Assembly (NCBI RefSeq): GCF_900143695.1
Contig: NZ_FRFE01000013.1
Location: 87,384-151,383, forward strand
DNA length: 64,000 nucleotides
Reading direction: 5' to 3'
From: Desulfopila aestuarii DSM 18488
Lineage (GTDB): Bacteria > Desulfobacterota > Desulfobulbia > Desulfobulbales > Desulfocapsaceae
Positions 53,620 through 63,385 of this stretch are shown here, in pieces (position 1 is the first letter of the stretch; each line of letters opens with the position of its first letter). Both the position numbers and the translations under genes were made by a program. Under the pieces are notes generated by a model that saw nothing but the letters and a program-made list of their open reading frames with translations, did no database searches and was not told the origin of the DNA.

Positions 53620-54228
53620 TCACTTCTTCTTCCAGCTTTTCTCTTCGCCTTTTAAGAGCCTTCCGATATTTTCATGATGTTTGAGCCAGATGAGCGCAGC
53701 CACAATTGCGGCTGTCATCATTGTGATTTTGGACTGGCCGAGTAGCCAGAGCCAGATGACCATCAGTGCTGACGACAAGAGTGACCCCACAGATACAAAA
53801 CCGCTCAACGCCACGGAACCGGCAAAAACACCAAGACTTATCAGAATCGCCAGCGGCGAAAGATAGAGAAAAACACCCAGCCCAGTGGCAACACCCTTCC
53901 CGCCCTTAAAACCGAGATAGATTGGGAACATGTGGCCAAGTACAGCAGCGATGCCGCAGAGCGCAACCATCAGATTGACATTCGGTTCGTTTTCTAGAAG
54001 CGTTGCCGCCATGAGCATCGGCAGATAGCCTTTTAAGCAGTCACAGATCAAGGTGACAAAGCCCAGCTTTTTCCCGAGCAGCCGGCTGACATTGGTGGCA
54101 CCAATATTCTTGCTGCCTTCTTTTCGGACATCCTTTCCGGCCAATTTACCGATCACCAGGCCAAAAGGAACAGCCCCAAGAAGATAGCTTGCTGCAAGAA
54201 GAAGATAGTTCATGATAAGTTGGCTCAC
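53620..54228 (-). CDS. plsY: Acyl-phosphate:glycerol-3-phosphate acyltransferase PlsY
   Basis: A 202-residue inner-membrane enzyme with five helices. The three conserved cytosolic loops are present: GAVPFGLVIGKLAGKDVRKEGSKNIGATNVSRLLGKKLG, then GHMFPIYLGFKGGKGVATGLGVFL, and the C-terminal helix with IWLKHHENIGRLLKGEE. It uses acyl-phosphate to acylate glycerol 3-phosphate, the first step of phospholipid synthesis. The start is ambiguous between GTG 54228 and ATG 54213, both without a good RBS. It draws on the same metabolite made by GlpK. Confidence 0.95.
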   Translation of the reverse strand: MSQLIMNYLLLAASYLLGAVPFGLVIGKLAGKDVRKEGSKNIGATNVSRLLGKKLGFVTLICDCLKGYLPMLMAATLLENEPNVNLMVALCGIAAVLGHMFPIYLGFKGGKGVATGLGVFLYLSPLAILISLGVFAGSVALSGFVSVGSLLSSALMVIWLWLLGQSKITMMTAAIVAALIWLKHHENIGRLLKGEEKSWKKK

Positions 54229-54600
54229 ACCAGTTAAAGATTGATCTGCGAACTACAGGTTCATTTCATTTGCGCCAAAGGTACTGCACTTTTTCTCCAA
54301 AGACAATATCGATGCCTTGTAAATAATCTCAGAAAGTTCAGTGTCAAAACTGACCTTCTATACCCTCTAACAGCAGTCTCGTAAAAGAAAAGCTGGGCCG
54401 AAAGGGTGATTTGCCAGAAAAAAGCATGTTCCCCCCTCTCGAAGACCTGAAATACTGGCAACAATTTTCCTCAAAACCATACAAACGAATATTTTTCCTT
54501 CATTTTCAGTTTTTTTCTCATGTATACTGTTTGTAGTTCGCAACTCTATCCAACTGGTCGGTGCAAATACCGTCTCTCTACCACAGGGATTCTCAAGAAC
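54229..54600. other. Non-coding region between plsY and the HD-GYP gene
   Basis: 372 bp between divergent genes. AT-rich at its right end, which fits promoters in both directions. No gene, RNA or strong repeat is seen. Confidence 0.5.
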
Positions 54601-55701
54601 GTGATTGGCAATAAAGTCCTCATTATCGACGACCAACCCGAACTCAGGGACCTTCTCTCCAGTTTTCTCAGCAGCCTCGGCTACGAAACAAAAGCTGCAG
54701 AAAATGGATTAGAAGGCTTGAAAATACTTCAGGAATGGCCGGCCGACCTGGTTACAGTCGACCTGCAGATGCCGGTACTTGACGGTGCAGGTTTCATCAG
54801 GGAGGCGGTAAAAAGCTGGCCTGATCTGCCGATCATAATCGTCTCCGGCGTCGATGCAGTGGATCAGGCGGTGGATGCATTACGCCTTGGTGCCCGTGAT
54901 TTCATCACTAAACCTATCGAAAGCTTTTCGCTGGTCAAAAACACCATCGACAAGGCTCTTGAGTCGGCAGAGCTTATCCGTCAGAATCGGGATTATCAGA
55001 TCAATCTCGAGCGGATGGTGGAACAACGGACAGATGAACTCGAGGAAATCAAGCGACAGCTGCTGTACAGCCTTGGCAAGGCAGCGGAATACCGTGACAA
55101 TGAAACGGGCCGCCATGTTATCCGGGTCGGTAAAATGTGTGGAGTCCTGGGCAGGGCCATGGGCATGAGTAGCGCGAAGGCAAGAACCTTCCAGGAAGCA
55201 GCACCACTGCACGATATCGGCAAAATCGGCATTTCCGATATGATTCTTTTGAAAGCTGGTAAGCTCACCTCGGACGAATGGAACACCATGAAGCGCCATT
55301 GCGAAATCGGCTGCGACATCCTGCGTCACTATTCCTCCATGCCACAGAGCGACGAATCGCTGTATCAACGGGTTATCGAGATGGCAAATAGCGGTGGAGA
55401 ACTGGCGTTACTTGAGGTGGCCATGGTTATCGCCCTCTGTCATCATGAAAAATGGGATGGCACCGGCTACCCGATGATGCTCGCCGGCAGGAACATTCCG
55501 CTGGTCGCACGGATCGTTGCGGTCATTGACGTCTATGACGCTCTCGGCAGTGAGCGTCCCTACAAAAAACCTTTTTCTGAAGAAAAATGTCAGGAAATAA
55601 TAAGGGAAGGATCAGATTCCCATTTTGACCCGGAAATCATCAAAGCCTTTTTCGATAATCTCGACGAGATTGTCAAAATTAAACGGGACTGGATGGATTA
55701 A
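54601..55701 (+). CDS. Response regulator with HD-GYP phosphodiesterase domain
   Basis: A ~366-residue two-domain signalling protein. The receiver (residues ~1-120) has the acidic pair in VLIIDDQPELRDLL, phospho-Asp in LVTVDLQMPVLDG (~53), and the switch Thr/Ser and Lys in IIVSGVD and FITKPIESF. A short coiled coil leads to an HD-GYP domain with HDIGKIG, CHHEKWDGTGYP and a final EIVKIKRDW. HD-GYP proteins hydrolyse cyclic di-GMP, switching biofilm and motility behaviour. The GTG at 54601 gives a natural start; an ATG at 54520 would add 27 unusual residues. No partner kinase is adjacent. Confidence 0.9.
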   Translation: MIGNKVLIIDDQPELRDLLSSFLSSLGYETKAAENGLEGLKILQEWPADLVTVDLQMPVLDGAGFIREAVKSWPDLPIIIVSGVDAVDQAVDALRLGARDFITKPIESFSLVKNTIDKALESAELIRQNRDYQINLERMVEQRTDELEEIKRQLLYSLGKAAEYRDNETGRHVIRVGKMCGVLGRAMGMSSAKARTFQEAAPLHDIGKIGISDMILLKAGKLTSDEWNTMKRHCEIGCDILRHYSSMPQSDESLYQRVIEMANSGGELALLEVAMVIALCHHEKWDGTGYPMMLAGRNIPLVARIVAVIDVYDALGSERPYKKPFSEEKCQEIIREGSDSHFDPEIIKAFFDNLDEIVKIKRDWMD

Positions 55702-55813
55702 CCATTTTTCATGAAAATGCGAATCTGACGCTACACCTTCCCCAAATTTTACGCACGGCCTACCAGCTTTCACATGAGAGCCGGTGGGCCGTTGGAATAG
55801 CTGTACTACAGAT

Positions 55814-56302
55814 TTACCGGTGCTTGGCGATCCGCTTCTGCAGCCGCTCAATGGTCTCAGGATCACGGTAAGAAACCACCGTACAGGGACAACGGGCAAA
55901 CATCTGTTCAGCCACCGAGCCGGTAAAGAGATGACGGATATCCCGCGTCTTCACTCCCATCACCACCATGTCGATATGTTCATCGACCACCAGTTTTAAC
56001 AGTTCTGTGGCAGGATCACCCACTCGAAAGGAAAATGAGACCTGGCCTTCGGGCAGAGTCAGATTTTCGGTCAGCTGCACCAGCATTGCCCTTCGCTCAT
56101 CCTTGATGGTCCGCACATAATGTTCACTATCCACCTTGTAACCAAACGAGGAAATCCGCTCCACCGCCTCAAGGTCGCGTTCGTTGATCACGTTGACGAT
56201 CATCATCTCTGCACCCAGTGGGCCCGCAAGCGACGCTGCATAATTGATAATACCTTGCGAGTAGACTGAAAAAGCGATAGGGACCAGTATTTTTTTTCTC
56301 AT
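55814..56302 (-). CDS. Universal stress protein, UspA family
   Basis: A 162-residue single-domain UspA protein. The core is KKILVPIAFSVYSQGIINYAASLAG at the N-terminus and DMVVMGVKTRDIRHLFTGSVAEQMFARCPCTVVSYRD near the C-terminus, with the G-x2-R/K-x9-GS type ATP-binding loop altered to VKTRDIRHLFTGSV. It probably acts as a stress-response or small-ligand-binding protein. ATG 56302 follows AAGGAG; the longer frame to 56365 overlaps the TRAP permease gene. It follows that gene closely (about 31 bp), as is often the case for TRAP-linked Usp proteins. Confidence 0.9.
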   Translation of the reverse strand: MRKKILVPIAFSVYSQGIINYAASLAGPLGAEMMIVNVINERDLEAVERISSFGYKVDSEHYVRTIKDERRAMLVQLTENLTLPEGQVSFSFRVGDPATELLKLVVDEHIDMVVMGVKTRDIRHLFTGSVAEQMFARCPCTVVSYRDPETIERLQKRIAKHR

Positions 56303-56333
56303 CTTCCTCTCCTTAAAAAGGATGCGTTTTCGC

Positions 56334-58919
56334 TTACGCCATTGCCGGGCGTTCTTGTCTGCCAATCCGTCTTTTCTGGGAATACCAGATCAACGCCAGC
56401 AATAACAGAGCCGGGAAGAACATCAACTGTTTAGGAGGCCTCTCATTTTCCACCTGCACGTTTAAAATTTCCTGATCAAAGTCGAGATTTGCTTTCTCGG
56501 CAGCACTGGCAAACATCACATTATCGACGATAACATGGCCATTTTCATCTCTCGTCTCAAGGCCGATGGCCTTCAGTTTTTCGGCTCCCGTAGCCCCATC
56601 GGTCACTCGTAACATAACAGTTGAAATATACTCATCACCTGCAAAATTTTCGCCCTTGACCCTGAGAATAAGTTGTGAACCACTGGCTACAGTTTCAGCA
56701 ATTTGCTCCAATTCCGCCGCATTTCTTGAGGTGTATTCAGGATAAATTTCATCCCAGAAAAAACCGGGTCGGAATAGGATAAAAGCCGCCAGCAGCAAGG
56801 CGAAGGTCTCCCATAGCTTATTCCTGGTAATAAAATAATTCTGAGTGCCCGCGGCAAAAGCGAGCATGGCCACCACCGCTCCAACCACCACCACGACAAA
56901 GTGCAACGGTGTACCAACACCAATCATCAGCAACTCGGTATTGAAGATAAAAATAAACGGCAAAATAGCAGTCCGGATATCGTAGCCAAACCCCTGAAGA
57001 CCTGTGCGAATGGGATCTCCTCCCGAGATACCAGCTGCCGCAAAGGCAGCAAGACCGACCGGCGGGGTATCGTCAGCCAGAATACCAAAGTAGAAGACAA
57101 AGAGGTGCACGGCAATAAGCGGCACGATCAAGCCGTTTTGGGCACCCAGATTGACAATAACCGGGGCCATCAGAGTGGAAACGACAATGTAGTTTGCGGT
57201 TGTCGGTAACCCCATCCCCAACAGCAGACTGATAAAGGCGGTGAAGAGCAGGATCAAGACAAGGTTACCGCCAGAGATAAACTCGACAAACTCCGTCATG
57301 ACCAGACCGATACCAGTCAGAGTCACCGTGCCGACTACCAGACCTGCAGCGGCCGTGGCAACACCGATACCGATCATGTTTCTTGCCCCCGAGACCAGAC
57401 CAGTAATGAGATCGGCAAAACCGCGCTGTACAGAAAAATCCTCACCACTCATTTTGCGGAACACACCTTTTATCGGCCGCTGGGTAACCACGATGAAAAT
57501 AAGCAGTACAGTGGCCCAGTACGCAGCAAGTGCCGGTGAAAGCCGCTCGACAACCAGACACCACATGAGTACGACGATGGGCAGAATGAAATAGAGTCCC
57601 GCCTGAATCGTCGAACCAAGATCCGGCAGCTCATTGATCTCATGGCTTACCTCAAGTTCCGGAACCCTGCAGGCGATATAGAGCAAAAAGAGATAGGCGA
57701 TGAAGAGGAGGATGCAGACAATCCAGGGAGTGGAACTACCGGCGACAGTCTTGATCCACCCCAGTCCATAATAGGTAGCGCCACCAATGATAATGAGCGT
57801 CAACACCGTCATCACAAAGGTCAGCAAACTCTGGGCAAACGTCTTTTTATACCGCTTCGGCAAGCCCTTCAGGTTCATCTTGCAGGCTTCAAGATGGACG
57901 ATGTACACCAGCGCGATATAGGAAATAATGGCCGGAAGAAAGGCGTGTTTGATGACCTCGATGTAGGAAATGCCAACATACTCTACCATAAGAAAGGCCG
58001 CCGCACCCATAACCGGGGGCGTCAGCTGGCCATTCGTAGAAGAGGCAACCTCGACAGCCCCGGCTTTTTCCGCGGAGAAGCCAACTTTTTTCATCAGTGG
58101 AATGGTAAAGGTGCCAGTTGTCACCACATTGGCAATCGATGAACCGGAAACAAGCCCGGTCAGCGCAGAAGAAACAACAGCCGCTTTAGCTGGCCCTCCC
58201 CGCATATGGCCAAGACCGGCAAAAGCTGAACGGATAAAATAATTGCCGGCTCCAGCCGCCTCGAGCAGTGAGCCAAAGAGCACAAACATAAAGACCATAC
58301 TGGTCGAAACCCCAAGCGCAACACCAAAGACACCTTCGGTGGTGAGCCAATAATGAGTCATCCCCTTGGTCAGACTCGCCCCTTTATGGGCTATAACATC
58401 AGGCATATAGGGCCCGGCAAAAGTGTACACCATAAAAACGGCGGCAACCACCATCAGCGGCGGTCCCAGAGCCCGGCGAGTGGCTTCCAGCAACAGAATC
58501 AGCCCAATCACAGCCACCACGAGATCCATGACCAGTGGGGCACCAGGCCGGTTGGAAAGTTGTTCGTAAAAAAGATATATGTAGGCGGCGCAGAAAGCTG
58601 CGGTAAGCGCGATAATCCAGTCCTGGATCGGAATAAAATGTTTCGGAGAAGATTTGAATGTCGGAAAAGCCGTATAGGCAAGAAACATGGCAAAGGCAAG
58701 ATGAATGGCCCTGGCCTCTGTGTCGTTGAGCACAAAGATGTTAAATATGAAGGGCAAAGGCGAAGCGTACCAGAGTTGAAAAAGTGTCCAGAGCAGCGGC
58801 ACAAAGAAAAGGACCTTTTTGGAGAAGCCTCCGTGCGGATTACGTCCTCCGGTATCCGCTTCGCCGATCATCTCCTGGAGCTGATCATCGGACATTGTTT
58901 TTTCAATGGGTGTGGTCAT
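56334..58919 (-). CDS. TRAP transporter fused permease (small + large subunits), TAXI type
   Basis: An 861-residue fused TRAP permease. The N-terminal ~180 residues contain the DctQ-like four-helix part (WTLFQLWYASPLPFIFNIFV...), followed by a DctM-like twelve-helix region with GSSIANVVTTGTFTIPLMKKVGFSAEKAGAVEVASSTNGQ, GMGLPTTANYIVVSTLMAPVIV and ADDTPPVGLAAFAAAGISGGDP. The last ~150 residues are a soluble DUF3394-like region and a final helix. It moves substrate with a sodium or proton gradient, receiving it from the TAXI binding protein encoded 287 bp upstream. The substrate is unknown; TAXI systems have been linked to dicarboxylates, glutamate and others. Confidence 0.9.
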   Translation of the reverse strand: MTTPIEKTMSDDQLQEMIGEADTGGRNPHGGFSKKVLFFVPLLWTLFQLWYASPLPFIFNIFVLNDTEARAIHLAFAMFLAYTAFPTFKSSPKHFIPIQDWIIALTAAFCAAYIYLFYEQLSNRPGAPLVMDLVVAVIGLILLLEATRRALGPPLMVVAAVFMVYTFAGPYMPDVIAHKGASLTKGMTHYWLTTEGVFGVALGVSTSMVFMFVLFGSLLEAAGAGNYFIRSAFAGLGHMRGGPAKAAVVSSALTGLVSGSSIANVVTTGTFTIPLMKKVGFSAEKAGAVEVASSTNGQLTPPVMGAAAFLMVEYVGISYIEVIKHAFLPAIISYIALVYIVHLEACKMNLKGLPKRYKKTFAQSLLTFVMTVLTLIIIGGATYYGLGWIKTVAGSSTPWIVCILLFIAYLFLLYIACRVPELEVSHEINELPDLGSTIQAGLYFILPIVVLMWCLVVERLSPALAAYWATVLLIFIVVTQRPIKGVFRKMSGEDFSVQRGFADLITGLVSGARNMIGIGVATAAAGLVVGTVTLTGIGLVMTEFVEFISGGNLVLILLFTAFISLLLGMGLPTTANYIVVSTLMAPVIVNLGAQNGLIVPLIAVHLFVFYFGILADDTPPVGLAAFAAAGISGGDPIRTGLQGFGYDIRTAILPFIFIFNTELLMIGVGTPLHFVVVVVGAVVAMLAFAAGTQNYFITRNKLWETFALLLAAFILFRPGFFWDEIYPEYTSRNAAELEQIAETVASGSQLILRVKGENFAGDEYISTVMLRVTDGATGAEKLKAIGLETRDENGHVIVDNVMFASAAEKANLDFDQEILNVQVENERPPKQLMFFPALLLLALIWYSQKRRIGRQERPAMA

Positions 58920-59154
58920 AGCGCATGCTCCTTCAAAGATATTACTGAATCACTTTCTCTTCCCGCCCGCGCCCCAAATATCATAACTCAGATGGCCCAA
59001 CAGGTTTACGGTAATTATAGACCGGCGGAGCGCAGGAAGATGAGATATTTGACAAGGCGACAGCTTATAAAGCTTCCTTCCCACAGCGAGAAAGGACAAC
59101 CGAAAAGACATGTTCTGCCACGGTGACAGACCGCGGATGGGGAACAACAACACT

Positions 59155-59185
59155 ACCGGTCCCTTCTCGACAAAGAAAGGACCGG
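59155..59185. repeat. Intercistronic hairpin between TRAP genes
   Basis: ACCGGTCCCTTCT and AGAAAGGACCGG pair over 12 positions with one mismatch around a 6-nt loop. It lies 22 bp past the binding-protein stop without a T-run. It may raise the amount of binding protein relative to the permease by protecting the 3' end. Confidence 0.6.
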
Positions 59186-59206
59186 CAGAATGAACAAAAG
59201 AAGACC

Positions 59207-60190
59207 TTACATCAAGCCGGCTTCTTTATAGTATTTGACCGCACCGTCATGGAGCGGAGCAGAAAGACCGTCTTTGATCATCTCTTCTTTTTTCAGGTTG
59301 GCAAAGGCAGGATGAAGCTTTTTGAATTCATCAAAATTCTCAAAAACCGCTTTAACCACGACGTAGATGACATCCTCAGGCACCTTGGCTGAAGAGACAA
59401 AGGTCGCACCAACACCAAAGGTCTTCACATCGGCATCATTCCCACGATACATGCCACCAGGAATGGTAGCGGTCCGATAATAGGCATTCTCTTTAACCAG
59501 GGCATCAACCACGGGACCATCAACTGTAACAATAACGGCATCACAGGTGGTTGTTGCCTCCTGGATGGATCCATTCGGATGACCAACGGAATATACGAAG
59601 GCATCAATCTTATTGTCGCAAAGAGCTGAAGACATCTCGGCCGGCTTGAGTTCTGAAGCCAGTTTAAAATCCTCCTTCTTCCAGCCCATATTCTCCATGA
59701 GAATGTCCATGATTGCTCGCTGACCGGAACCCGGATCACCGATATTCACACGCTTGCCTTTCAATTCCGTAAAGTTCTTGATGCCGGAATCAAGGCGGGC
59801 AACAACGGTGAACGGTTCAGGATGAACAGAAAATACTGACCTCAGATCCTTGTTGGGACCGTTTGCTTCAAATTTACCGGTACCATTGTAGGCATAAAAC
59901 TGGGTATCTGACTGGGCAACACCCATGTCCAGCTCACCTGAAGCGATAGCGTTCAGGTTATAAACAGAACCACCGGTACTCTCGACAGAGGCCCGGATGC
60001 CATGCTCTTTCTTCCCCTTATTGACCAGACGGGCAATAGCGCCACCCGTTGGATAATAAACCCCCGTAACACCACCGGTACCGATGGTGACGAAACGCTG
60101 GTCGGCGGCGGATGCCGCACCGGTCATGGCACTGAAAGCGGTTACACAGCCAAATGCAAGGGCCGCAAGCAGGGAAATGTTTCTTTTCAT
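59207..60190 (-). CDS. TAXI-family TRAP transporter solute-binding protein
   Basis: A 327-residue periplasmic binding protein. A signal peptide [20 protein letters not shown] ends near ASAADQ. The mature start [27 protein letters not shown] and [23 protein letters not shown] are TAXI family signatures, as is [24 protein letters not shown]. It delivers ligand to the fused permease downstream. GAGGAG precedes ATG 60190. The gene is first in the operon with permease and Usp. Confidence 0.93.
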   Translation of the reverse strand: MKRNISLLAALAFGCVTAFSAMTGAASAADQRFVTIGTGGVTGVYYPTGGAIARLVNKGKKEHGIRASVESTGGSVYNLNAIASGELDMGVAQSDTQFYAYNGTGKFEANGPNKDLRSVFSVHPEPFTVVARLDSGIKNFTELKGKRVNIGDPGSGQRAIMDILMENMGWKKEDFKLASELKPAEMSSALCDNKIDAFVYSVGHPNGSIQEATTTCDAVIVTVDGPVVDALVKENAYYRTATIPGGMYRGNDADVKTFGVGATFVSSAKVPEDVIYVVVKAVFENFDEFKKLHPAFANLKKEEMIKDGLSAPLHDGAVKYYKEAGLM

Positions 60191-60709
60191 ATTGTTCTCC
60201 TCTTTTCACGTTATGCCGGGCTCACCAAAAATGGCAGAGAACCGACGGGTCAAGTTTGCAAGACGCGTAGATGGCCGATACAAAGTTGCATTCTGAGCGT
60301 ATAACACCCACTTTTTCGCAAACGATTGCACCTCCTCTTAACGCGCAACCCTTCGGCGAATTATTTGGCTCACAACATGGGGCAGTTTCTCAGTCATGCT
60401 TGATGACCGGCATAATAGCACCGGACTCAATATCGGTCACGGGAATGCAAACTACAGTAACACCTCTCAAAGATATCCTTTTTTTCACAAAATTTAGTTA
60501 GTAAGTCAAGTTCTTTCAGCCTCCTTCACATTCCGACACATACCCGCAGCATAAACTTCAATCACCGAACAGGAAAAAGACACAGTTCACCGCTATGCAT
60601 CCAGCCAATCCATGCTTAGATTGAAAAATAGCCATAACTACCTGGACGTGTTATATTGTATGGTCGTATCAATATTTACCATTTAATATAGAGCAGGAAG
60701 ATTATTCCG
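60191..60709. other. Non-coding region between TAXI protein and def
   Basis: 519 bp between divergent genes, so promoters for both lie here. The region is AT-rich, particularly near def. GAGCAGGAAG stands before the def start. I saw no gene or strong structure. Confidence 0.55.
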
Positions 60710-61225
60710 ATGAGTATACGTAAAATATATCAATATCCTGAGCCGGTGCTCCGCCAGGAAACCGAACCCATTACCACCTTTGACGAAAACCTGAAACAAC
60801 TCGCAGAAGACATGGCCGAGACCATGTACGAAGCACCCGGTATCGGTCTTGCCGCACCACAGATCGGAGAATCGGTAAAGCTGATAGTTGTCGATATTTC
60901 AAAAGACCGGGAGAACGAACGAGAATACATGACCCTGGTCAATCCCGAAATTGTTGCGCATGAAGGTTTTCAATTAGACGAAGAAGGTTGCCTGAGCGTC
61001 CCGGAGTTGACCTCAAAGGTCAAACGCTACAAGAAGATCACCGTTTCTTTTCAGGACCCGGAGGGAAAGCCGCAAGAGCTGACCACCGAGGATCGCTTTG
61101 CCGTGGTTCTGCAGCATGAAATCGACCATCTCAATGGCATCCTTTTTATCGATCACCTGAGTTCATTGAAGAGAAACCTTTACAAGCGCAAAGTCAAAAA
61201 GTGGCTCGTAACCAGTGATGAGTGA
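60710..61225 (+). CDS. def: Peptide deformylase
   Basis: A 171-residue metalloenzyme that removes the formyl group from nascent proteins. All three motifs are present: GIGLAAPQIGE (~44-54), EEGCLSVPEL (~90-99) and QHEIDHLNGILF (~134-145), giving the metal ligands Cys and two His. First of def-fmt, whose reading frames overlap by about 11 bp, the usual order in bacteria because fmt adds the group that def removes. Confidence 0.97.
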   Translation: MSIRKIYQYPEPVLRQETEPITTFDENLKQLAEDMAETMYEAPGIGLAAPQIGESVKLIVVDISKDRENEREYMTLVNPEIVAHEGFQLDEEGCLSVPELTSKVKRYKKITVSFQDPEGKPQELTTEDRFAVVLQHEIDHLNGILFIDHLSSLKRNLYKRKVKKWLVTSDE

Positions 61226-62174
61226 AATGACCAACACACCGCTACGTATTCTATTCATGGGCACGCCTGACTTTGCGGCCGCTACGCTCCAGGCACTTCT
61301 GGATGGTCCCGACACGGTTGTAGCTGTTGTCACCCAACCGGACCGCCCCAAAGGAAGAGGCAAAAAACTCACCCCCCCTCCAGTGAAGGTCCTGGCTCAG
61401 GCCGCCGGCATTCCGGTACTGCAGCCGACGAAGATCAAAACCCAGGAATTCCGAGATGAGCTGGCCGGTTATAAGCCGGACGTGGTGGTGGTCACCGCCT
61501 ACGGACGCATCCTTCCGCCGGCCTTGCTTGAGCTCGCCCCCCACGGCTGCATCAATGTACACGGCTCACTGTTGCCCGCCTATCGTGGCGCTGCGCCCAT
61601 CCAGTGGGCCGTTATTAACGGTGACAGTGAAACCGGGGTCACCATCATGCAGATGGATGAAGGTATGGACACAGGAAATATCCTGCTCACTGCCGCCATA
61701 CCAGTAAATGATGATGAGACCGCAGGCTCGCTCTTTCCAAAACTCGCCGCACTTGGTGGAACAACAGTGCGTCAGGCGCTCGCCCTGTTAAAAGAGGGCA
61801 AACTGACCGCCACCGTTCAAGACGATACACGTGCAACCGTGGCCCCGATGCTGAAAAAAGAGGATGGCCGCATCGACTGGCAGAAAAGTGCCCGTGAGAT
61901 ACACTGCCTTATCAGGGGACTCGACCCTTGGCCCTCCGCCTACTGTTTTCTCCACGGCAAACGACTGCAGCTTTTCGCCCCGGAAGTTCTGCACCAGACG
62001 AGTAACGTCGAACCGGGAACCCTGCTTGCAGCCGACAAACGCGGCCTGCTCATTGCCACAGGTCGCGACTGTCTTTTGGTAAGGGAAGTGCAGCCGGAGG
62101 GCAAGAAACGCATGAACGTTGAAGCCTTTCTCTGCGGCAGCCCTGTTGAGCCGGGCACCCGACTCTTCTCCTGA
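61215..62174 (+). CDS. fmt: Methionyl-tRNA formyltransferase
   Basis: A 319-residue enzyme using 10-formyl-THF to formylate initiator Met-tRNA. Motifs: RILFMGTPDFAAATLQ at the N-terminus, the catalytic loop INVHGSLLPAYRGAAPIQWA (with the Asn, His and SLLP residues) and GVTIMQMDEGMDTG, plus the OB-like C-terminal domain. The start may be the GTG at 61215 or the ATG just after; both overlap the end of def. Followed by larC at 29 bp. Confidence 0.97.
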   Translation: MMSEMTNTPLRILFMGTPDFAAATLQALLDGPDTVVAVVTQPDRPKGRGKKLTPPPVKVLAQAAGIPVLQPTKIKTQEFRDELAGYKPDVVVVTAYGRILPPALLELAPHGCINVHGSLLPAYRGAAPIQWAVINGDSETGVTIMQMDEGMDTGNILLTAAIPVNDDETAGSLFPKLAALGGTTVRQALALLKEGKLTATVQDDTRATVAPMLKKEDGRIDWQKSAREIHCLIRGLDPWPSAYCFLHGKRLQLFAPEVLHQTSNVEPGTLLAADKRGLLIATGRDCLLVREVQPEGKKRMNVEAFLCGSPVEPGTRLFS

Positions 62175-62203
62175 TTATATCGCTTCTGGAGCCTTGATTC
62201 CAA

Positions 62204-63385
62204 ATGGACCGATCCGGTTACCTTGCGTATGCCGACTGTTTTTCCGGCATCAGCGGCGATATGCTGCTCGGCGCACTTATCCATGCAGGTCTTGACGAGA
62301 ACCTGCTCAAACACGAGCTGGCCAAGCTTGAGCTCCCCGATGCACAACTCGAAACAGAGCACACTTCATGCCAGTCGATTGGCTGCATAAAGGTCAAGAT
62401 CTCCGAGATGCGGAGACAGGAACTACGGACCCTGCCGCAGATCAGGTATATCCTCACCCACGCGGATCTGGCCCCTGCCATCAAAGAACGATCTCTTGCC
62501 GTCTTTGGAGCACTGGCAGAAGCTGAGGCAAAGGTCCATAACATCCCCGTCAATAAAGTACACTTCCATGAGATAGGAGCCCTGGACACCATCTTTGATG
62601 TGGTTGGCACTGTTATCGGCCTGCACCATCTCGGTATTTCCCGCCTTATCGCATCACCACTGCCCCTGGGCGGTGGCTTTGTCAAATGCGCTCACGGCCT
62701 GATACCGCTACCGGCCCCGGCAACCTGTGAGCTCCTGAAAGGGATTCCCACCTACGGGGTAGACGTACAAGCAGAGCTGGTCACCCCAACAGGCGCGGCT
62801 CTCATCAAGGTCCTGGCTGACGACTTCGGACCGCTGCCCCCCATGACCATTGCCGCAACTGGTTATGGCTCCGGCACCCAGGTGCTACCTAACGATCAAC
62901 CCAATTTATTACGCCTTGTTATCGGCACCAGCCATGCTGCAGCCGAGGCTCAAACAGTTACTGTACTCGAGACCCGTCTCGACGACTGGAGTCCAGAATC
63001 CTTCCCACATCTTTGCGATCTTCTATTGGCCCGTGGAGCGTTGGATGTAAGTCTCACCGGTTGCCAGGGCAAGAAAGGGCGACCTGGCTTTCATCTTCAG
63101 GTTATCTGTAAAACTGCAGAAAGCATCCAACTTCAGGACCTCATCCTGTCGGAGACCACTGCCATCGGCCTTCGTATGCGTCAGGATTCGCGCCGCACAC
63201 TCCCCCGCAAACCAGTGCAAGTGGACACCCCTTGGGGTGTAATTACTGCCAAAATGGTCACAACACCACGAGGCGATGTGATCTATCCAGAATACGAAGA
63301 GTGCCGGAAAATTGCCCTGGAGCATGCATGCTCCCTGGATGAGGTCTATCGGGCTGTCTATTCAGCAAAGGGTAACATGGAATGA
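62204..63385 (+). CDS. larC: Nickel-pincer cofactor biosynthesis protein LarC
   Basis: A 393-residue LarC (DUF111) protein. It has YADCFSGISGDMLLGALIHAG (~residues 8-28), the VHFHEIGALDTIFDVVGT block (~115-132), TPTGAALIKVLAD and the C-terminal ETRLDDWSPESFPHLCDLLLARGALDVSLTGCQGKKGRPG. It inserts nickel into the pyridinium-dithiocarboxylate cofactor of lactate racemase. It is full length, unlike the two-part LarC of L. plantarum. LarA, LarB and LarE are not in the window. Stop overlaps pgpA by 4 bp. Confidence 0.93.
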   Translation: MDRSGYLAYADCFSGISGDMLLGALIHAGLDENLLKHELAKLELPDAQLETEHTSCQSIGCIKVKISEMRRQELRTLPQIRYILTHADLAPAIKERSLAVFGALAEAEAKVHNIPVNKVHFHEIGALDTIFDVVGTVIGLHHLGISRLIASPLPLGGGFVKCAHGLIPLPAPATCELLKGIPTYGVDVQAELVTPTGAALIKVLADDFGPLPPMTIAATGYGSGTQVLPNDQPNLLRLVIGTSHAAAEAQTVTVLETRLDDWSPESFPHLCDLLLARGALDVSLTGCQGKKGRPGFHLQVICKTAESIQLQDLILSETTAIGLRMRQDSRRTLPRKPVQVDTPWGVITAKMVTTPRGDVIYPEYEECRKIALEHACSLDEVYRAVYSAKGNME

